NCBI RefSeq assembly: GCF_001767395.1
Contig: NZ_CP017014.1
Span: 4,047,012-4,111,011 of the forward strand
DNA length: 64,000 bases
Source of the DNA: Rhodococcus sp. WMMA185
Lineage (GTDB): Bacteria; Actinomycetota; Actinomycetes; Mycobacteriales; Mycobacteriaceae
Direction of reading: 5' to 3'
Part shown: piece by piece, positions 49,612 to 58,424 of the stretch
Numbering within the stretch: the stretch's first letter is position 1
Layout: every line of letters begins with the position of its first letter
Made by a program: the position numbers and the translations under genes
The notes under the pieces: generated by a model
Told to the model about the DNA's origin: nothing
Seen by the model: the letters and a program-made list of their open reading frames with translations, nothing else
Databases searched by the model: none

Positions 49612-51720
49612 TTACTTACTCAGCCGACGCGGATCGAGGTCCAGTCGCCGCAGCAGTTGTGCGTTGAGTGCGACGACGATGGTGGAAATCGACATCAGGA
49701 TCGCCGCAACGGCGGGCGAGATGGCGACGCCGGCGAAGGCGAGGACACCGGCGGCCAGGGGGACGGCGATGATGTTGTACCCCGTCGCCCACACGAGGTT
49801 CTGCCACATCTTGCGGTAGCTGGCGTGTGAGAGGTCGATGATCGAGAGCACCGCGCGGGGATCGTCGGCGGCGAGAACCACACCGGCCGATTCGATGGCG
49901 ACATCGGTGCCAGCCCCGATCGCGACTCCGACATCCGCGCGTGCGAGCGCCGGGGCGTCGTTCACACCGTCTCCGACCATCGCCACCCGGTGTCCCCGCT
50001 GCTGCAGTGCGGCGACCTGGGCGTCCTTGTTTTCCGGCAGCACATCGGCGAAGGCCTCGTCGATGCCCAGGTCGGAGGCGACGGCGTCAGCTACCTGACG
50101 GGCGTCGCCCGTGATCATCGCGACCTTCACACCTCGCGAGTGAAGGGCGTCGATGGCCTCACGGGATTCCTCGCGCACTGCGTCCTCGAGCGCCACCGCA
50201 CCGAGCACGGAGCCGTCACGGACGACGTGAAGCACAGATGCGCCGCGATCGATCCACACTGACGTGGCCTCCGTGACATCCTGTGGGACGGTCACTCCGA
50301 GCTCGGAGAGCATCGCAGGCCCACTCACCCAGACCGGTTCGCCGTCGACGACGGCCTTCACTCCGCGTCCGGGTAGCGACCGGAAATCGGAGGCGGTAAG
50401 GCGTTCTCCCGCAGGTACTTTGGCGGCAGCCTCCGCGACGATGGCGCGGGCAACGGGGTGCTCGCTGTCGGACTCGACGGCGCCGGCCAGGGCCAGCAAC
50501 TCTCGTTCGGTGTGGCCGTCGGTCGCGACCACACCGGTGACGACGTGCTTGCCCTGCGTGAGTGTGCCGGTCTTATCGAACAGGACGACATCGACGTTGC
50601 GCATACGTTCGAGCGACAGCCGGTCCTTCACCAGCACACCCGCTTTCGCTGCCCGCTCGGTCGAGATGGCAATGACGAGGGGGATCGCCAGGCCGAGCGC
50701 GTGGGGGCAGGCGATCACGAGAACCGTCACCGTCCGGACGACCGCCTCGTCCACGTTGCCGATCAGCGCCCACACGAGGAACGTGAGAATGCCTGCGGTC
50801 GTGGCGAAGTAGAACAGGAACGCGGCCGCGCGGTCGGCGAGAGCCTGGGCCCGGGACGACGACGCCTGCGCATCGGCCACCAGGCGTCGGATCCCGGCGA
50901 GTGCGGTGTCCTCCCCGACCGCACCGACCGAGATGCGCAGCGCGCTGTCGGTTGCCACCGTGCCGGCGACAACGGCATCGCCGACTGTTCGACTCACCGG
51001 ATTCGACTCGCCGGTGATCATCGACTCGTCGACCTCCGCCTGCCCGTCCTCCACGGTGCCGTCGGCCGGGATGCGTCCACCGGCCCGGACCAGCACCAGG
51101 TCACCGGTGGACAACTCGGAGATCGATACTTCGGTGACACCGTCGTCGGTGACTTTGTCGGCGGTGTCCGGCAGCAGCGCCGCCAGCGCGTCCAGGGCGC
51201 CGGACGCCGAGCCCAACGCCCGCATCTCGAGCCAATGGCCGAGCAGCATGATGACGATGAGAAGCGCCAGCTCCCACCAGAAGTCGAGGTTGAATCCCCC
51301 GAGTTCGAGCGTGGTCACCCACGAGGCAAGAAACGCGACGGAGATGGCCATGCCGATCAACAGCATCATGCCGGGCTGCCGGGCCTTCAGCTCCCTCCAT
51401 CCTCCGGTGAGGAACGGTGCACCGCCATAGACGAAGATCACGGTTCCGAGCACCGGCGGAATCCACGACGCCCCGGGGAAGTCGGGCAGGGTGTAGCCGA
51501 GGAGGTCGGCAACCATCGGGCTGAACGCGACCACCGGTAGCGACAGCACCAGGCTGAGCCAGAACTTCTGCCGGAACACCTCTCCGTGAGCGCCGTGCCC
51601 CGCGTGCTTGTCGGTGTGCTCGGCGTGATTCCTATGCTCGGCGTGGTTCCCGTGCCCGCTGCTCTTCGTGTGCTCTGCGTGGTCGGCCTGTGAAACCTGC
51701 TGATGGTGATTGTGGGACAT
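49612..51720 (-). CDS. copB: P1B-type copper-translocating ATPase with CPH motif (CopB-like)
   Basis: 702 aa. The N-terminus (residues 1-50) is His-rich (repeats of HAEH, HADH and HKNH type) with no Cys-based metal domain. Membrane and catalytic motifs: ITGESNPV, IACPHALGLA in place of CPC, DKTGTLTQGKH, HPVARAIV and [12 protein letters not shown]. The CPH motif and His-rich head are features of CopB-type Cu(+)/Cu(2+)/Ag exporters. It is the last gene of the csoR-side copper block on the minus strand. Together with CopA it would expel copper from the cytosol. Confidence 0.85.
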   Translation of the reverse strand: MSHNHHQQVSQADHAEHTKSSGHGNHAEHRNHAEHTDKHAGHGAHGEVFRQKFWLSLVLSLPVVAFSPMVADLLGYTLPDFPGASWIPPVLGTVIFVYGGAPFLTGGWRELKARQPGMMLLIGMAISVAFLASWVTTLELGGFNLDFWWELALLIVIMLLGHWLEMRALGSASGALDALAALLPDTADKVTDDGVTEVSISELSTGDLVLVRAGGRIPADGTVEDGQAEVDESMITGESNPVSRTVGDAVVAGTVATDSALRISVGAVGEDTALAGIRRLVADAQASSSRAQALADRAAAFLFYFATTAGILTFLVWALIGNVDEAVVRTVTVLVIACPHALGLAIPLVIAISTERAAKAGVLVKDRLSLERMRNVDVVLFDKTGTLTQGKHVVTGVVATDGHTERELLALAGAVESDSEHPVARAIVAEAAAKVPAGERLTASDFRSLPGRGVKAVVDGEPVWVSGPAMLSELGVTVPQDVTEATSVWIDRGASVLHVVRDGSVLGAVALEDAVREESREAIDALHSRGVKVAMITGDARQVADAVASDLGIDEAFADVLPENKDAQVAALQQRGHRVAMVGDGVNDAPALARADVGVAIGAGTDVAIESAGVVLAADDPRAVLSIIDLSHASYRKMWQNLVWATGYNIIAVPLAAGVLAFAGVAISPAVAAILMSISTIVVALNAQLLRRLDLDPRRLSK

Positions 51721-51752
51721 GCCCGCTCCCCCGGTTGTTCTCGGAACTGATG

Positions 51753-52073
51753 TCAGGATCGTACGAGGCGTGCGATCGCGTCGGTTGCTTCCTTGATCTT
51801 CTCATCCTTCTCGGAGCCGCCCGCGACGGCGGCGTTGACCACGCAGCTATTGATGTGGTCTTCGAGAAGGCCCAGCGACAGGGACTTCAAAGCACTGGTC
51901 ATCGCGGAAATCTGGGTGAGGATGTCGATGCAGTACTTGTCGTCCTCGACCATTCGCTGGAGGCCGCGTGCCTGTCCTTCGATGCGGCGCAGCCGCTTGA
52001 GGTAGTCGTCCTTGGCGCTGGCATATCCGTAGTCCGATTGGTCGGTAGCGCAATGTTCGGTCATGGCTATCAT
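51753..52073 (-). CDS. csoR: Copper-sensing transcriptional repressor CsoR
   Basis: 106 aa all-helical regulator. The Cu(I) ligands are Cys48, His73 and Cys77 (DDKYCIDIL and EDHINSC), and their spacing of 25 and 4 residues matches M. tuberculosis CsoR Cys36, His61, Cys65. [15 protein letters not shown] is the DNA-binding helix. It overlaps the copA stop by four bases and precedes the CPH-type ATPase, so the repressor sits inside the operon it probably controls. Confidence 0.9.
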   Translation of the reverse strand: MIAMTEHCATDQSDYGYASAKDDYLKRLRRIEGQARGLQRMVEDDKYCIDILTQISAMTSALKSLSLGLLEDHINSCVVNAAVAGGSEKDEKIKEATDAIARLVRS

Positions 52074-54349
52074 TCTCCTGCAGGTGAAGTGAGTGATCGG
52101 AATCGGCGTAGGCGCAGGCTGTTGCTGACGACGAACACCGACGAGAATGCCATGGCCGCCCCGGCAATCATAGGGTTGAGCAGGCCGGCGGCAGCCAGCG
52201 GCAGCGCGGAGACGTTGTAGGCGAAGGCCCAGAACAGGTTGCCCTTGATCGTTCCCAACGTCCTGCGGGACAGACGAATAGCATCGGCTGCCGCGCGCAG
52301 GTCGCCGCGAACCAACGTGAGGTCACTTGCCTCGATCGCGACGTCGGTGCCGGTTCCCATCGCGAGACCGAGATCGGCCTGCGCGAGGGCTGCGGCGTCG
52401 TTGACACCGTCGCCGACCATCGCAACCACCTTGCCCTCGGACTGCAAGCGGGTGATCACGTCGACCTTGTCCTTCGGTAGTACCTCCGCTATGACCTCGT
52501 CGATGCCTACCTGGTTTGCGATCGTTCTCGCCGCGGAGGAGTTGTCGCCGGTCAGCATGATCGGTGTGAGTCCGAGCCGGCGGAACTGTGTTACAGCTTC
52601 GCGCGACGTCGGCTTCACGGTGTCGGCGACCACGAGGATGCCGCGGGCCGCACCGTCCCAGCCGATCCCGACTACCGTCTTCCCGGCAGACTCGGCGCTG
52701 CGCACCTCCTCCTCGAGTTCCGGCGAGAGGTGCATTGCCCAGTCGCGGAGCAGTACCGGTCGCCCGACGACCACGGCGTGTCCGTCGATCATGCCCTGAA
52801 CGCCGAGGCCCTCGAGATTGGCGAACTGATCCACCTCCGGCAGGGTCGCCGAGTCGCCGAGACGGTCGCGGGCACCCTTCGCGATGGCGCGGGCGATCGG
52901 GTGCTCCGACGCATTCTCGAGAGCGCCGGCGAACCGTAGCACCTCGTTCGCGTCCTGCCCCTCGGCAGCGACGACGTCTACCAGAGACATCGTGCCAGTG
53001 GTCACGGTGCCGGTCTTGTCGAGGACGACGGTGTCGACGCGCCGGGTGGACTCGAGAACCTCGGGGCCCTTGATGAGGATGCCCAGTTGCGCGCCTCGGC
53101 CCGTGCCGACCATCAGAGCGGTGGGCGTGGCGAGGCCCAGGGCGCAGGGGCAGGCGATGATCAGGACGGCGACAGCGGCGGTGAAGGCGGCGGCAACCGA
53201 ACCGCCGATGGCGATCCAGACGCCGAGCGTGGCGAGGGACAAGAGAATCACGATCGGAACGAAGATGCCGGAGATCCGGTCGGCCAGGCGCTGTACCTCG
53301 GCTTTACCGGTCTGGGCATCCTCGACCATCCGTGCCATCTGCGCGAGCTGCGTGTCGGATCCGATCCTCTTGGCGCGCACGATGATCCGGCCACCGACGT
53401 TGACGGTCGCTCCAGCGACCTCCGAGTCGGGCGACACCTCCACGGGAACGGACTCGCCCGTGAGCATCGACGCGTCGACCGCGGACGTACCCTCGACGAC
53501 GACCCCGTCGGTGGCGATCTTCTCGCCCGGCCGCACGACGAACCGATCACCAACGGCGAGCTCGTCGATGCTGATCTTCTGCTCGACGTCGCCCCGCAAC
53601 ACCGACACTTCCTTGGCGCCGAGCTCGAGAAGTGCGCGCAGCGCCGCTCCGGAGCGCCTCTTCGCACGGGCTTCGAAGTACTTGCCCGCGAGAATGAAGG
53701 TGGTGATACCGGCCGCCGCCTCGAAGTAGATGTTGCTCGAGCCGTCGTTGCGGGCGATGGTGAATTCGAATGCGTGGGTCATCCCGGTCATCCCGGCGGT
53801 GCCCCAGAACAGTGCGTAGACGGACCAGCCGAGCGCGGCGAGGGTGCCCATCGACACCAGCGTGTCCATGGTCGCGGCGCCGTGCCGCAGATTCGTCCAG
53901 GCCGCCTGGTGGAAGGGCCAAGCCCCCCACACCACGACCGGGGCCGCGAGGGTCAGCGAGAGCCACTGCCAGTTGGGGAACTGTAGGACGGGGATCATCG
54001 CCATCGCGATGACCGGAATACTCAGGACCGCCGAGATGATCAGCCGCTGCCGCAGCGCCGATGTGGTGCCGTCGTCCTCGTCCGGTTGCGGGGATTCTTT
54101 GTCGACCTCGACCTTCGGCAGCTTCGCGCCGTAGCCGGCCTCTTCCACGGCGGCGACGAGATCAGTGGTTGAGACGTCGTCGGTGAAGGAGACGCGGGCC
54201 TTCTCGGTCGCGAAGTTGACGGTGGCCGTCACACCGTCGAGCTTGTTCAGCTTCCTCTCGATGCGGTTCGCGCACGACGCGCAGGTCATGCCGCTGATAG
54301 CGAGTTCGACCTGCTGGTCGGCCTCAGGGGTGGTGGTCGTGGATTTCAT
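52070..54349 (-). CDS. copA: Copper-exporting P-type ATPase CopA
   Basis: 759 aa. One N-terminal heavy metal domain with [16 protein letters not shown], then eight membrane helices with the CPC motif ([10 protein letters not shown]), TGES phosphatase motif, [11 protein letters not shown] phosphorylation site, HP motif [10 protein letters not shown] and hinge [12 protein letters not shown]. These are standard for Cu(I) P1B-1 ATPases. It follows copZ by 24 bp and is coupled to csoR by overlap. The export of Cu(I) from cytosol to outside is the expected role. Confidence 0.93.
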   Translation of the reverse strand: MKSTTTTPEADQQVELAISGMTCASCANRIERKLNKLDGVTATVNFATEKARVSFTDDVSTTDLVAAVEEAGYGAKLPKVEVDKESPQPDEDDGTTSALRQRLIISAVLSIPVIAMAMIPVLQFPNWQWLSLTLAAPVVVWGAWPFHQAAWTNLRHGAATMDTLVSMGTLAALGWSVYALFWGTAGMTGMTHAFEFTIARNDGSSNIYFEAAAGITTFILAGKYFEARAKRRSGAALRALLELGAKEVSVLRGDVEQKISIDELAVGDRFVVRPGEKIATDGVVVEGTSAVDASMLTGESVPVEVSPDSEVAGATVNVGGRIIVRAKRIGSDTQLAQMARMVEDAQTGKAEVQRLADRISGIFVPIVILLSLATLGVWIAIGGSVAAAFTAAVAVLIIACPCALGLATPTALMVGTGRGAQLGILIKGPEVLESTRRVDTVVLDKTGTVTTGTMSLVDVVAAEGQDANEVLRFAGALENASEHPIARAIAKGARDRLGDSATLPEVDQFANLEGLGVQGMIDGHAVVVGRPVLLRDWAMHLSPELEEEVRSAESAGKTVVGIGWDGAARGILVVADTVKPTSREAVTQFRRLGLTPIMLTGDNSSAARTIANQVGIDEVIAEVLPKDKVDVITRLQSEGKVVAMVGDGVNDAAALAQADLGLAMGTGTDVAIEASDLTLVRGDLRAAADAIRLSRRTLGTIKGNLFWAFAYNVSALPLAAAGLLNPMIAGAAMAFSSVFVVSNSLRLRRFRSLTSPAGE

Positions 54350-54373
54350 GACGGCTCCTATGCGTCTATGTGT

Positions 54374-54604
54374 CTATGCGTCGCCGAGGTCGGTGACTGT
54401 GTAACCCGCTTCTTCGACGGCTCCGGCAATGGCGCTCGGGTCGAGGGGTTCGGTGCTGTCGATGACTACCTTGCCAGTGGCGAGGTCGACGTCCACGGAG
54501 ACGACTCCGCTCAGGGAGCCGATCTCCTCGCGAACAGAAGACACGCAGTGGCCGCAGGTCATGCCGGTGACGGTGACGGTGGCGGAAACGGTGGAAGTGC
54601 TCAT
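54374..54604 (-). CDS. copZ: Copper chaperone CopZ-like heavy-metal-associated protein
   Basis: 76 aa ferredoxin-like fold with the metal-binding loop VTGMTCGHCVSSVREEI. It should carry Cu(I) to CopA. It is the first gene of the operon copZ-copA-csoR-copB, and a CsoR-type box lies about 50-65 bp upstream of its start. Confidence 0.9.
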   Translation of the reverse strand: MSTSTVSATVTVTGMTCGHCVSSVREEIGSLSGVVSVDVDLATGKVVIDSTEPLDPSAIAGAVEEAGYTVTDLGDA

Positions 54605-54652
54605 GGGACTGTGCCTCTCTTCTGGATGGTTGCTTCGACTATAAGAACTACC

Positions 54653-54669
54653 ATACCCCCCTACGGTAT
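54653..54669. promoter_or_regulatory. Probable CsoR operator upstream of copZ
   Basis: ATACCCCCCTACGGTAT has 5-bp inverted arms (ATACC/GGTAT) around a C-rich centre, the form known for CsoR boxes. On the minus strand TATAGT (complement of 54638-54643) makes a good -10 just downstream, so the box overlaps the -35 region. Copper binding to CsoR would release repression of the whole block. Confidence 0.7.
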
Positions 54670-54739
54670 TTCAACAAGTGTTCGTGACTACCGGTGGGGC
54701 TGCTTCTGCGCCGATACCTTCAGTGAGCGAAAGGCCTGC

Positions 54740-55687
54740 TCAGGGCTCCGGATCGCCGATTCGCTCCAGTGCGTCGACTACCAGTCCCCAGAACCGTTCG
54801 AAGTCGAGCTCGAGCGCGGCGGATGTCAGGCAGCCGGCCGGCGCCGGCTTGCGGAAGTCCGCGACCGTCATGCCGAGGGTGAGGGTGCCGGTGGTTTCGA
54901 TCGCGATTGGGACCGGCACGGCACGGACGATCGTGGGATCGATGACGTGCGCCACCGCGCAGGGGTCGTGCACAGGTGGGGCATCGAAACCCTGCGCTGC
55001 CCTGTAGTTCTGTCCGTAGGCTTCGAGTAGCTCTCCGACGAACCGTGCCGGTCCGGTGCCGACGGCGGCGATGGCACTCGCGACCTCCGCGGTTGCGCGG
55101 GCCTGATGGGTGAGGTCCAGGCCCACCATGACTACCGGCCATCCGGCGCTGAACACGATGTGCGCGGCCTCGGGGTCGACGATGATGTTGAACTCGGCGA
55201 CTGCGGTCCGGTTGCCGCGGTGAACACCGCCGCCCATCAGCACAACCCTCTGGACCCGCTCGACGATCGCCGGCTGCTTGCGCACGGCAAGCGCGAGGTT
55301 CGTCAGGCAGGCGGTCGCTACCAGCGTCACCGTTCCGTGTTCGTGGGCCATGATCGTGTCGATGATGAGGTCGACGGCATGGCGGGTGTCCAGCTCGATC
55401 GTCGGCTCGGGCAGTTCCGGGCCGTCGAGGCCGGATTCGCCGTGGATGTTCGGCGCGGTCGACAGCTCGCGTATGAGCGGACGTTCGGCGCCGGCGGCGA
55501 AGGGGATGCCCGTGATTCCGGCGACGCGAGCAACAGCGAGCGCGTTCCGCGTGACCTTCGGCAGGGTTTGATTGCCCGCGACGGTGGTGACCGCGAGAAG
55601 CTCGATCTCGGGGTTGCCGTGGGCAAGCAGGAGCGCGACGGCGTCGTCGTGGCCGGGGTCGCAGTCCAGGATGATCTTCTTGGGCAT
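54740..55687 (-). CDS. Inosine/uridine-type nucleoside hydrolase
   Basis: 315 aa. The calcium-binding DCDPGHDDAVALLLA motif is at the N-terminus, followed by NIHGESGLDG, VLMGGGVHRGN, FNIIVDPEAAHIVF and the substrate-site HDPCAVAHVIDP. It cleaves the N-glycosidic bond of nucleosides to base plus ribose in the cytosol. ATG 55687 has GGAGGAG upstream; the frame is open to 55759. It is monocistronic as far as can be seen. Confidence 0.92.
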   Translation of the reverse strand: MPKKIILDCDPGHDDAVALLLAHGNPEIELLAVTTVAGNQTLPKVTRNALAVARVAGITGIPFAAGAERPLIRELSTAPNIHGESGLDGPELPEPTIELDTRHAVDLIIDTIMAHEHGTVTLVATACLTNLALAVRKQPAIVERVQRVVLMGGGVHRGNRTAVAEFNIIVDPEAAHIVFSAGWPVVMVGLDLTHQARATAEVASAIAAVGTGPARFVGELLEAYGQNYRAAQGFDAPPVHDPCAVAHVIDPTIVRAVPVPIAIETTGTLTLGMTVADFRKPAPAGCLTSAALELDFERFWGLVVDALERIGDPEP

Positions 55688-55920
55688 ATCTGGGCTCCTC
55701 CGCTTCTCTGGTTGCCGAGTCGCTGGTCCGGCGAAAGGGCATAGCGGTCGACCCCACACTACTCGTGACGAGTATCTGGGAGCGAAACATGAATCCGCAC
55801 AAGGGTTTAGGATCTGTTTTAAAGAAGAAAAGCGGTGTCAGCGGTGTGCCCCTACCGCCATTGCCCATGATCGCCAAACAGCCGTGTTTAACGGCCGCCA
55901 AATGTGGCTACCCATGATTC

Positions 55921-56748
55921 ATGGTGGGGAGCGTGGGGAATCGGGTAGATGCGACAGCCCTCGGGGGTGTGTCGGCAACGATGATGTGGACGTTGCGCAA
56001 CCGTGCCGTCGAGGCATCCCGTCTGGATGGCATGCTGGACGACCCTCTGAGCGTTCAGCTCTATGAGACGATCGACCACCCGTACGAGAACTTCGGTAGA
56101 GCGGATCAGTCGCACGCACTGCGTGCTCGCGCCTTCGACGTCGAGCTGCGCTTGTTTCTTGCGGCGCACCCAGGTGCCACGGTCGTAGCTCTCGGTGAAG
56201 GACTCCAAACCACCTACTGGCGCATCGGTGACCCAGACGTGCAGTGGCTGTCGGTCGATCTTCCCGAGGTGGTCGCACTGCGCGAGCAACTCTTGCCGCC
56301 GGAGCCGAACGTCACGACGCTGGCGATGTCGGCGCTCGATCGTTCTTGGATGGACCATGTGAATCCCGACCGCGGGGTGTTCGTCACAGCAGAAGGGCTA
56401 CTGATGTACCTCCCGGCGGAGGAGTCGATGGGACTGATCATCGACTGTGCGCGACGTTTCCCGGGCGGTCGGCTGATGTTCGATTCGATCCCAAAGTGGC
56501 TGAGCCGCCTGACAATGAGGGGATTTCGGGTCACGAGGAACTACAAGATTCCGCCGATGCCTTTCCACCTGTCGCGGGCCGAGGCAGCGGCGCTACCGGA
56601 TCGGATACCCGAGATCGCTTTCGTCCGTGAGGTTTCCCTGCCTCTCGGGCGTGGGCTGTGGGGGTCGAGAACCCTGCGGACAGTCTTCGACGTGCCGCCG
56701 TTGCGCAATGCCCGATTCACCCTCAACCTGTGTGGATTCGCCGGCTGA
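55921..56748 (+). CDS. Class I SAM methyltransferase (LCM/Ppm1-like O-methyltransferase)
   Basis: 275 aa. ATVVALGEGLQTTYWRIGDP is motif I, and VQWLSVDLPEVVALREQLLP is the motif II/LCM-type strand; TAEGLLMYLPAEESMGLII is motif III/IV. This combination occurs in leucine carboxyl methyltransferase-like and actinobacterial TIGR00027 proteins that methylate polyketide or other carboxyl/hydroxyl groups. The substrate is unknown, and no biosynthetic partners are adjacent. Confidence 0.82.
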   Translation: MVGSVGNRVDATALGGVSATMMWTLRNRAVEASRLDGMLDDPLSVQLYETIDHPYENFGRADQSHALRARAFDVELRLFLAAHPGATVVALGEGLQTTYWRIGDPDVQWLSVDLPEVVALREQLLPPEPNVTTLAMSALDRSWMDHVNPDRGVFVTAEGLLMYLPAEESMGLIIDCARRFPGGRLMFDSIPKWLSRLTMRGFRVTRNYKIPPMPFHLSRAEAAALPDRIPEIAFVREVSLPLGRGLWGSRTLRTVFDVPPLRNARFTLNLCGFAG

Positions 56749-56802
56749 AGGTTTCAATAGATTCTCGATAGACGCAGGCAGCGCCTTCCGCCGTTCCTAC
56801 TT

Positions 56803-57078
56803 TCATTGTTCTATCGGGTGAGTGGCGAGAGGCTCGGCGTCGATATCCAACCAGGGGAACAAAGGAAGTGACGCCAGCGCGTCGTGGAGGGCCGTCGCGT
56901 CGCGCGCCTCCCACAGACTCACCAACTCCCGACGCCCAGGCACCCGCCACAGCCTCTTCAAGGTGCCATCAGCACGAAGTTCATTGGTTCGGATGTGCTC
57001 ACGCGTGCTCAGTTGCTCGAGTTCGTCGGCCGCCATGTCTGTGGGTAGATCAGTATTGATTCGGACCAGAAATTCCAC
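56803..57078 (-). CDS. Muconolactone delta-isomerase-like protein (CatC family)
   Basis: 91 aa ferredoxin-like fold. MEFLVRINTDLP at the start, LKRLWRVPGRRELVSLWEAR in the middle and ALASLPLFPWLDIDAEPLAT near the end are the standard CatC pattern. CatC isomerises muconolactone to 3-oxoadipate enol-lactone in the catechol branch of the beta-ketoadipate pathway, but catA and catB are not present here, so its substrate may differ. GTG start with GAGGAG upstream. Confidence 0.82.
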   Translation of the reverse strand: MEFLVRINTDLPTDMAADELEQLSTREHIRTNELRADGTLKRLWRVPGRRELVSLWEARDATALHDALASLPLFPWLDIDAEPLATHPIEQ

Positions 57079-57193
57079 AATGAACTCCTCGAGTGTCCTC
57101 GGTCCCGGTGAGGGCGAGCCGATCGGTGTACGTCTTCCACGGATCCGGGGTCAATCGTGGCCCAAACCAATCGAGCTCCTGCTGGTCATCCAT
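57050..57193 (-). pseudogene. Alpha/beta-hydrolase C-terminal fragment
   Basis: 47 residues read MDDQQELDWFGPRLTPDPWK then TYTDRLALTG, which recalls the C-terminal part of salicylate/heroin-esterase-like alpha/beta hydrolases. The frame starts after a TGA at about 57209-57211 and ends with TGA 57050-57052, overlapping the CatC-like start by 29 bp. No catalytic Ser or His is included, so this is a remnant. The 109 bp from 57194 to 57302 contains a second short coding-like run (VPWVLTSVRDFGLEQGFDR) that I cannot place. Confidence 0.45.
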
Positions 57194-57302
57194 GCCGAGC
57201 GTACTCAGCGCTCAGGTCGGGATCAACGGTCGAAGCCCTGCTCGAGGCCGAAGTCCCGGACCGACGTCAGCACCCATGGCACGCCATTCAAGCCTTGGAA
57301 GA

Positions 57303-58214
57303 CTAATCAACCACTTTGATCGACGCCAACGGCATTCCACCAGCATTGACCTGCGGTCTCAACAGCTCAGGATGAAGTAGACCAGCAACCACCTCGCTTG
57401 GTGGTGGGTCGAGCGGTGCACAGTAGACGATGGTGTCGCTGTCTCCGGCATTGTTGTGCGATACGGCAATCGTGCGGAAGAAGTTGTCGGCCGAACCGAA
57501 CGTGTTGGCATCCGGGTCCGAATCGGTTGAGATACGGAGCGTGGGTTCGATCACCGTACCGGCGTCGCCGGGCCTGAGGGTGATGTCCATGGCCGGGAAC
57601 GTGAGGAATCCGGGATTCTTCTTCGAGACCCAACCATTGATATGGGTTCCGGTGGACAAACTTTCGTCGGACTCGAGGTCGGTCAGGCGGCCGTCTTCGT
57701 TGATGTCCATTCGCAGGATGGACCCGTTGTCATTCTGCTTTCCATTCGGGTCGATCCGGGTGATCTTCGGTGTGTTCTCAAAGGGGGTGGTCGGGTCGGA
57801 GGCGACCTTCGCGCTCACGAATTCGGTGCCAGGAGGAATGTCGACGTCATATCTGATGTCCCGCCACAGGACGAGGCTGCCGTTGTCGAGAATCTTATGG
57901 GTGGTAATGGGATCCGGTTGGATCCGGTAGGTGAACTCCTGCCCGCGCTCAACCGATTCCGGTGCGGTGATTTGGACACCCCACTCATTGGCGCCGGTCC
58001 CGCTCGCACCACCGGTAAAAGCGGTTCCCGTATTGGGTTTGCGATTTGGGCCGATCAACTGGCACATGGTTCCAAAATTGATATCGGTCGTCTTCACATT
58101 GTCGCCCGTAAGGGAAGGAAGAGCTGACGCGACGCCGCCAGGAACCAGGAGTGTTCCGGCGGCGAGGGTGGTGGCTGTTGCTGCGATTCCGGCCCAACGA
58201 TGTACAGATTTCAC
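57303..58214 (-). CDS. Secreted protein of unknown function, paralogue A
   Basis: 303 aa, GTG start. Signal peptide TTLAAGTLLVPGGVASA ending near residue 32. The mature part has a conserved N-terminal patch (NFGTMCQLIGPNRKPNTGTA) with one Cys, a beta-rich central domain including VLWRDIRYDVDIPPGTEFVS and SILRMDINEDGRLTDLESDE, and ends in HPELLRPQVNAGGMP. It is about 75-80% identical by eye to the N-terminal domain of the next gene, with which it shares its upstream region. Family not recognised; an exported actinobacterial surface protein is likely. Confidence 0.7.
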   Translation of the reverse strand: MKSVHRWAGIAATATTLAAGTLLVPGGVASALPSLTGDNVKTTDINFGTMCQLIGPNRKPNTGTAFTGGASGTGANEWGVQITAPESVERGQEFTYRIQPDPITTHKILDNGSLVLWRDIRYDVDIPPGTEFVSAKVASDPTTPFENTPKITRIDPNGKQNDNGSILRMDINEDGRLTDLESDESLSTGTHINGWVSKKNPGFLTFPAMDITLRPGDAGTVIEPTLRISTDSDPDANTFGSADNFFRTIAVSHNNAGDSDTIVYCAPLDPPPSEVVAGLLHPELLRPQVNAGGMPLASIKVVD

Positions 58215-58408
58215 GCGTGCTCCAGGACTTCCTCAGGCCATGCAATGGCATATGTTGTTTCGGGCGGGGACGAGCCCATTGCCGTGGTAGCTGGGATTAA
58301 TGCATAAGCCAATTACGTTCTGCCAGAGATGATTCAGCGAGACTTGGAGGCTTCCGGTCCCGGCATCCACCCGGATGAATGCAGCGTAGAACTTTGCCTG
58401 CAACACCG
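58215..58408 (-). repeat. Duplicated leader of paralogue A (copy of 59745-59938)
   Basis: The roughly 190-bp upstream region matches 59745-59938 over most of its length, including the shared TGGCATATGTTGTTTCGG-like block, CGAGCCCATTGCCGTGGTAG and GAATGCAGCGTAGAACTTT. Duplication therefore took promoter and gene together. The leader is AT-richer than its surroundings. Confidence 0.75.
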
Positions 58409-58424
58409 TCATCAGTACCTCTTA

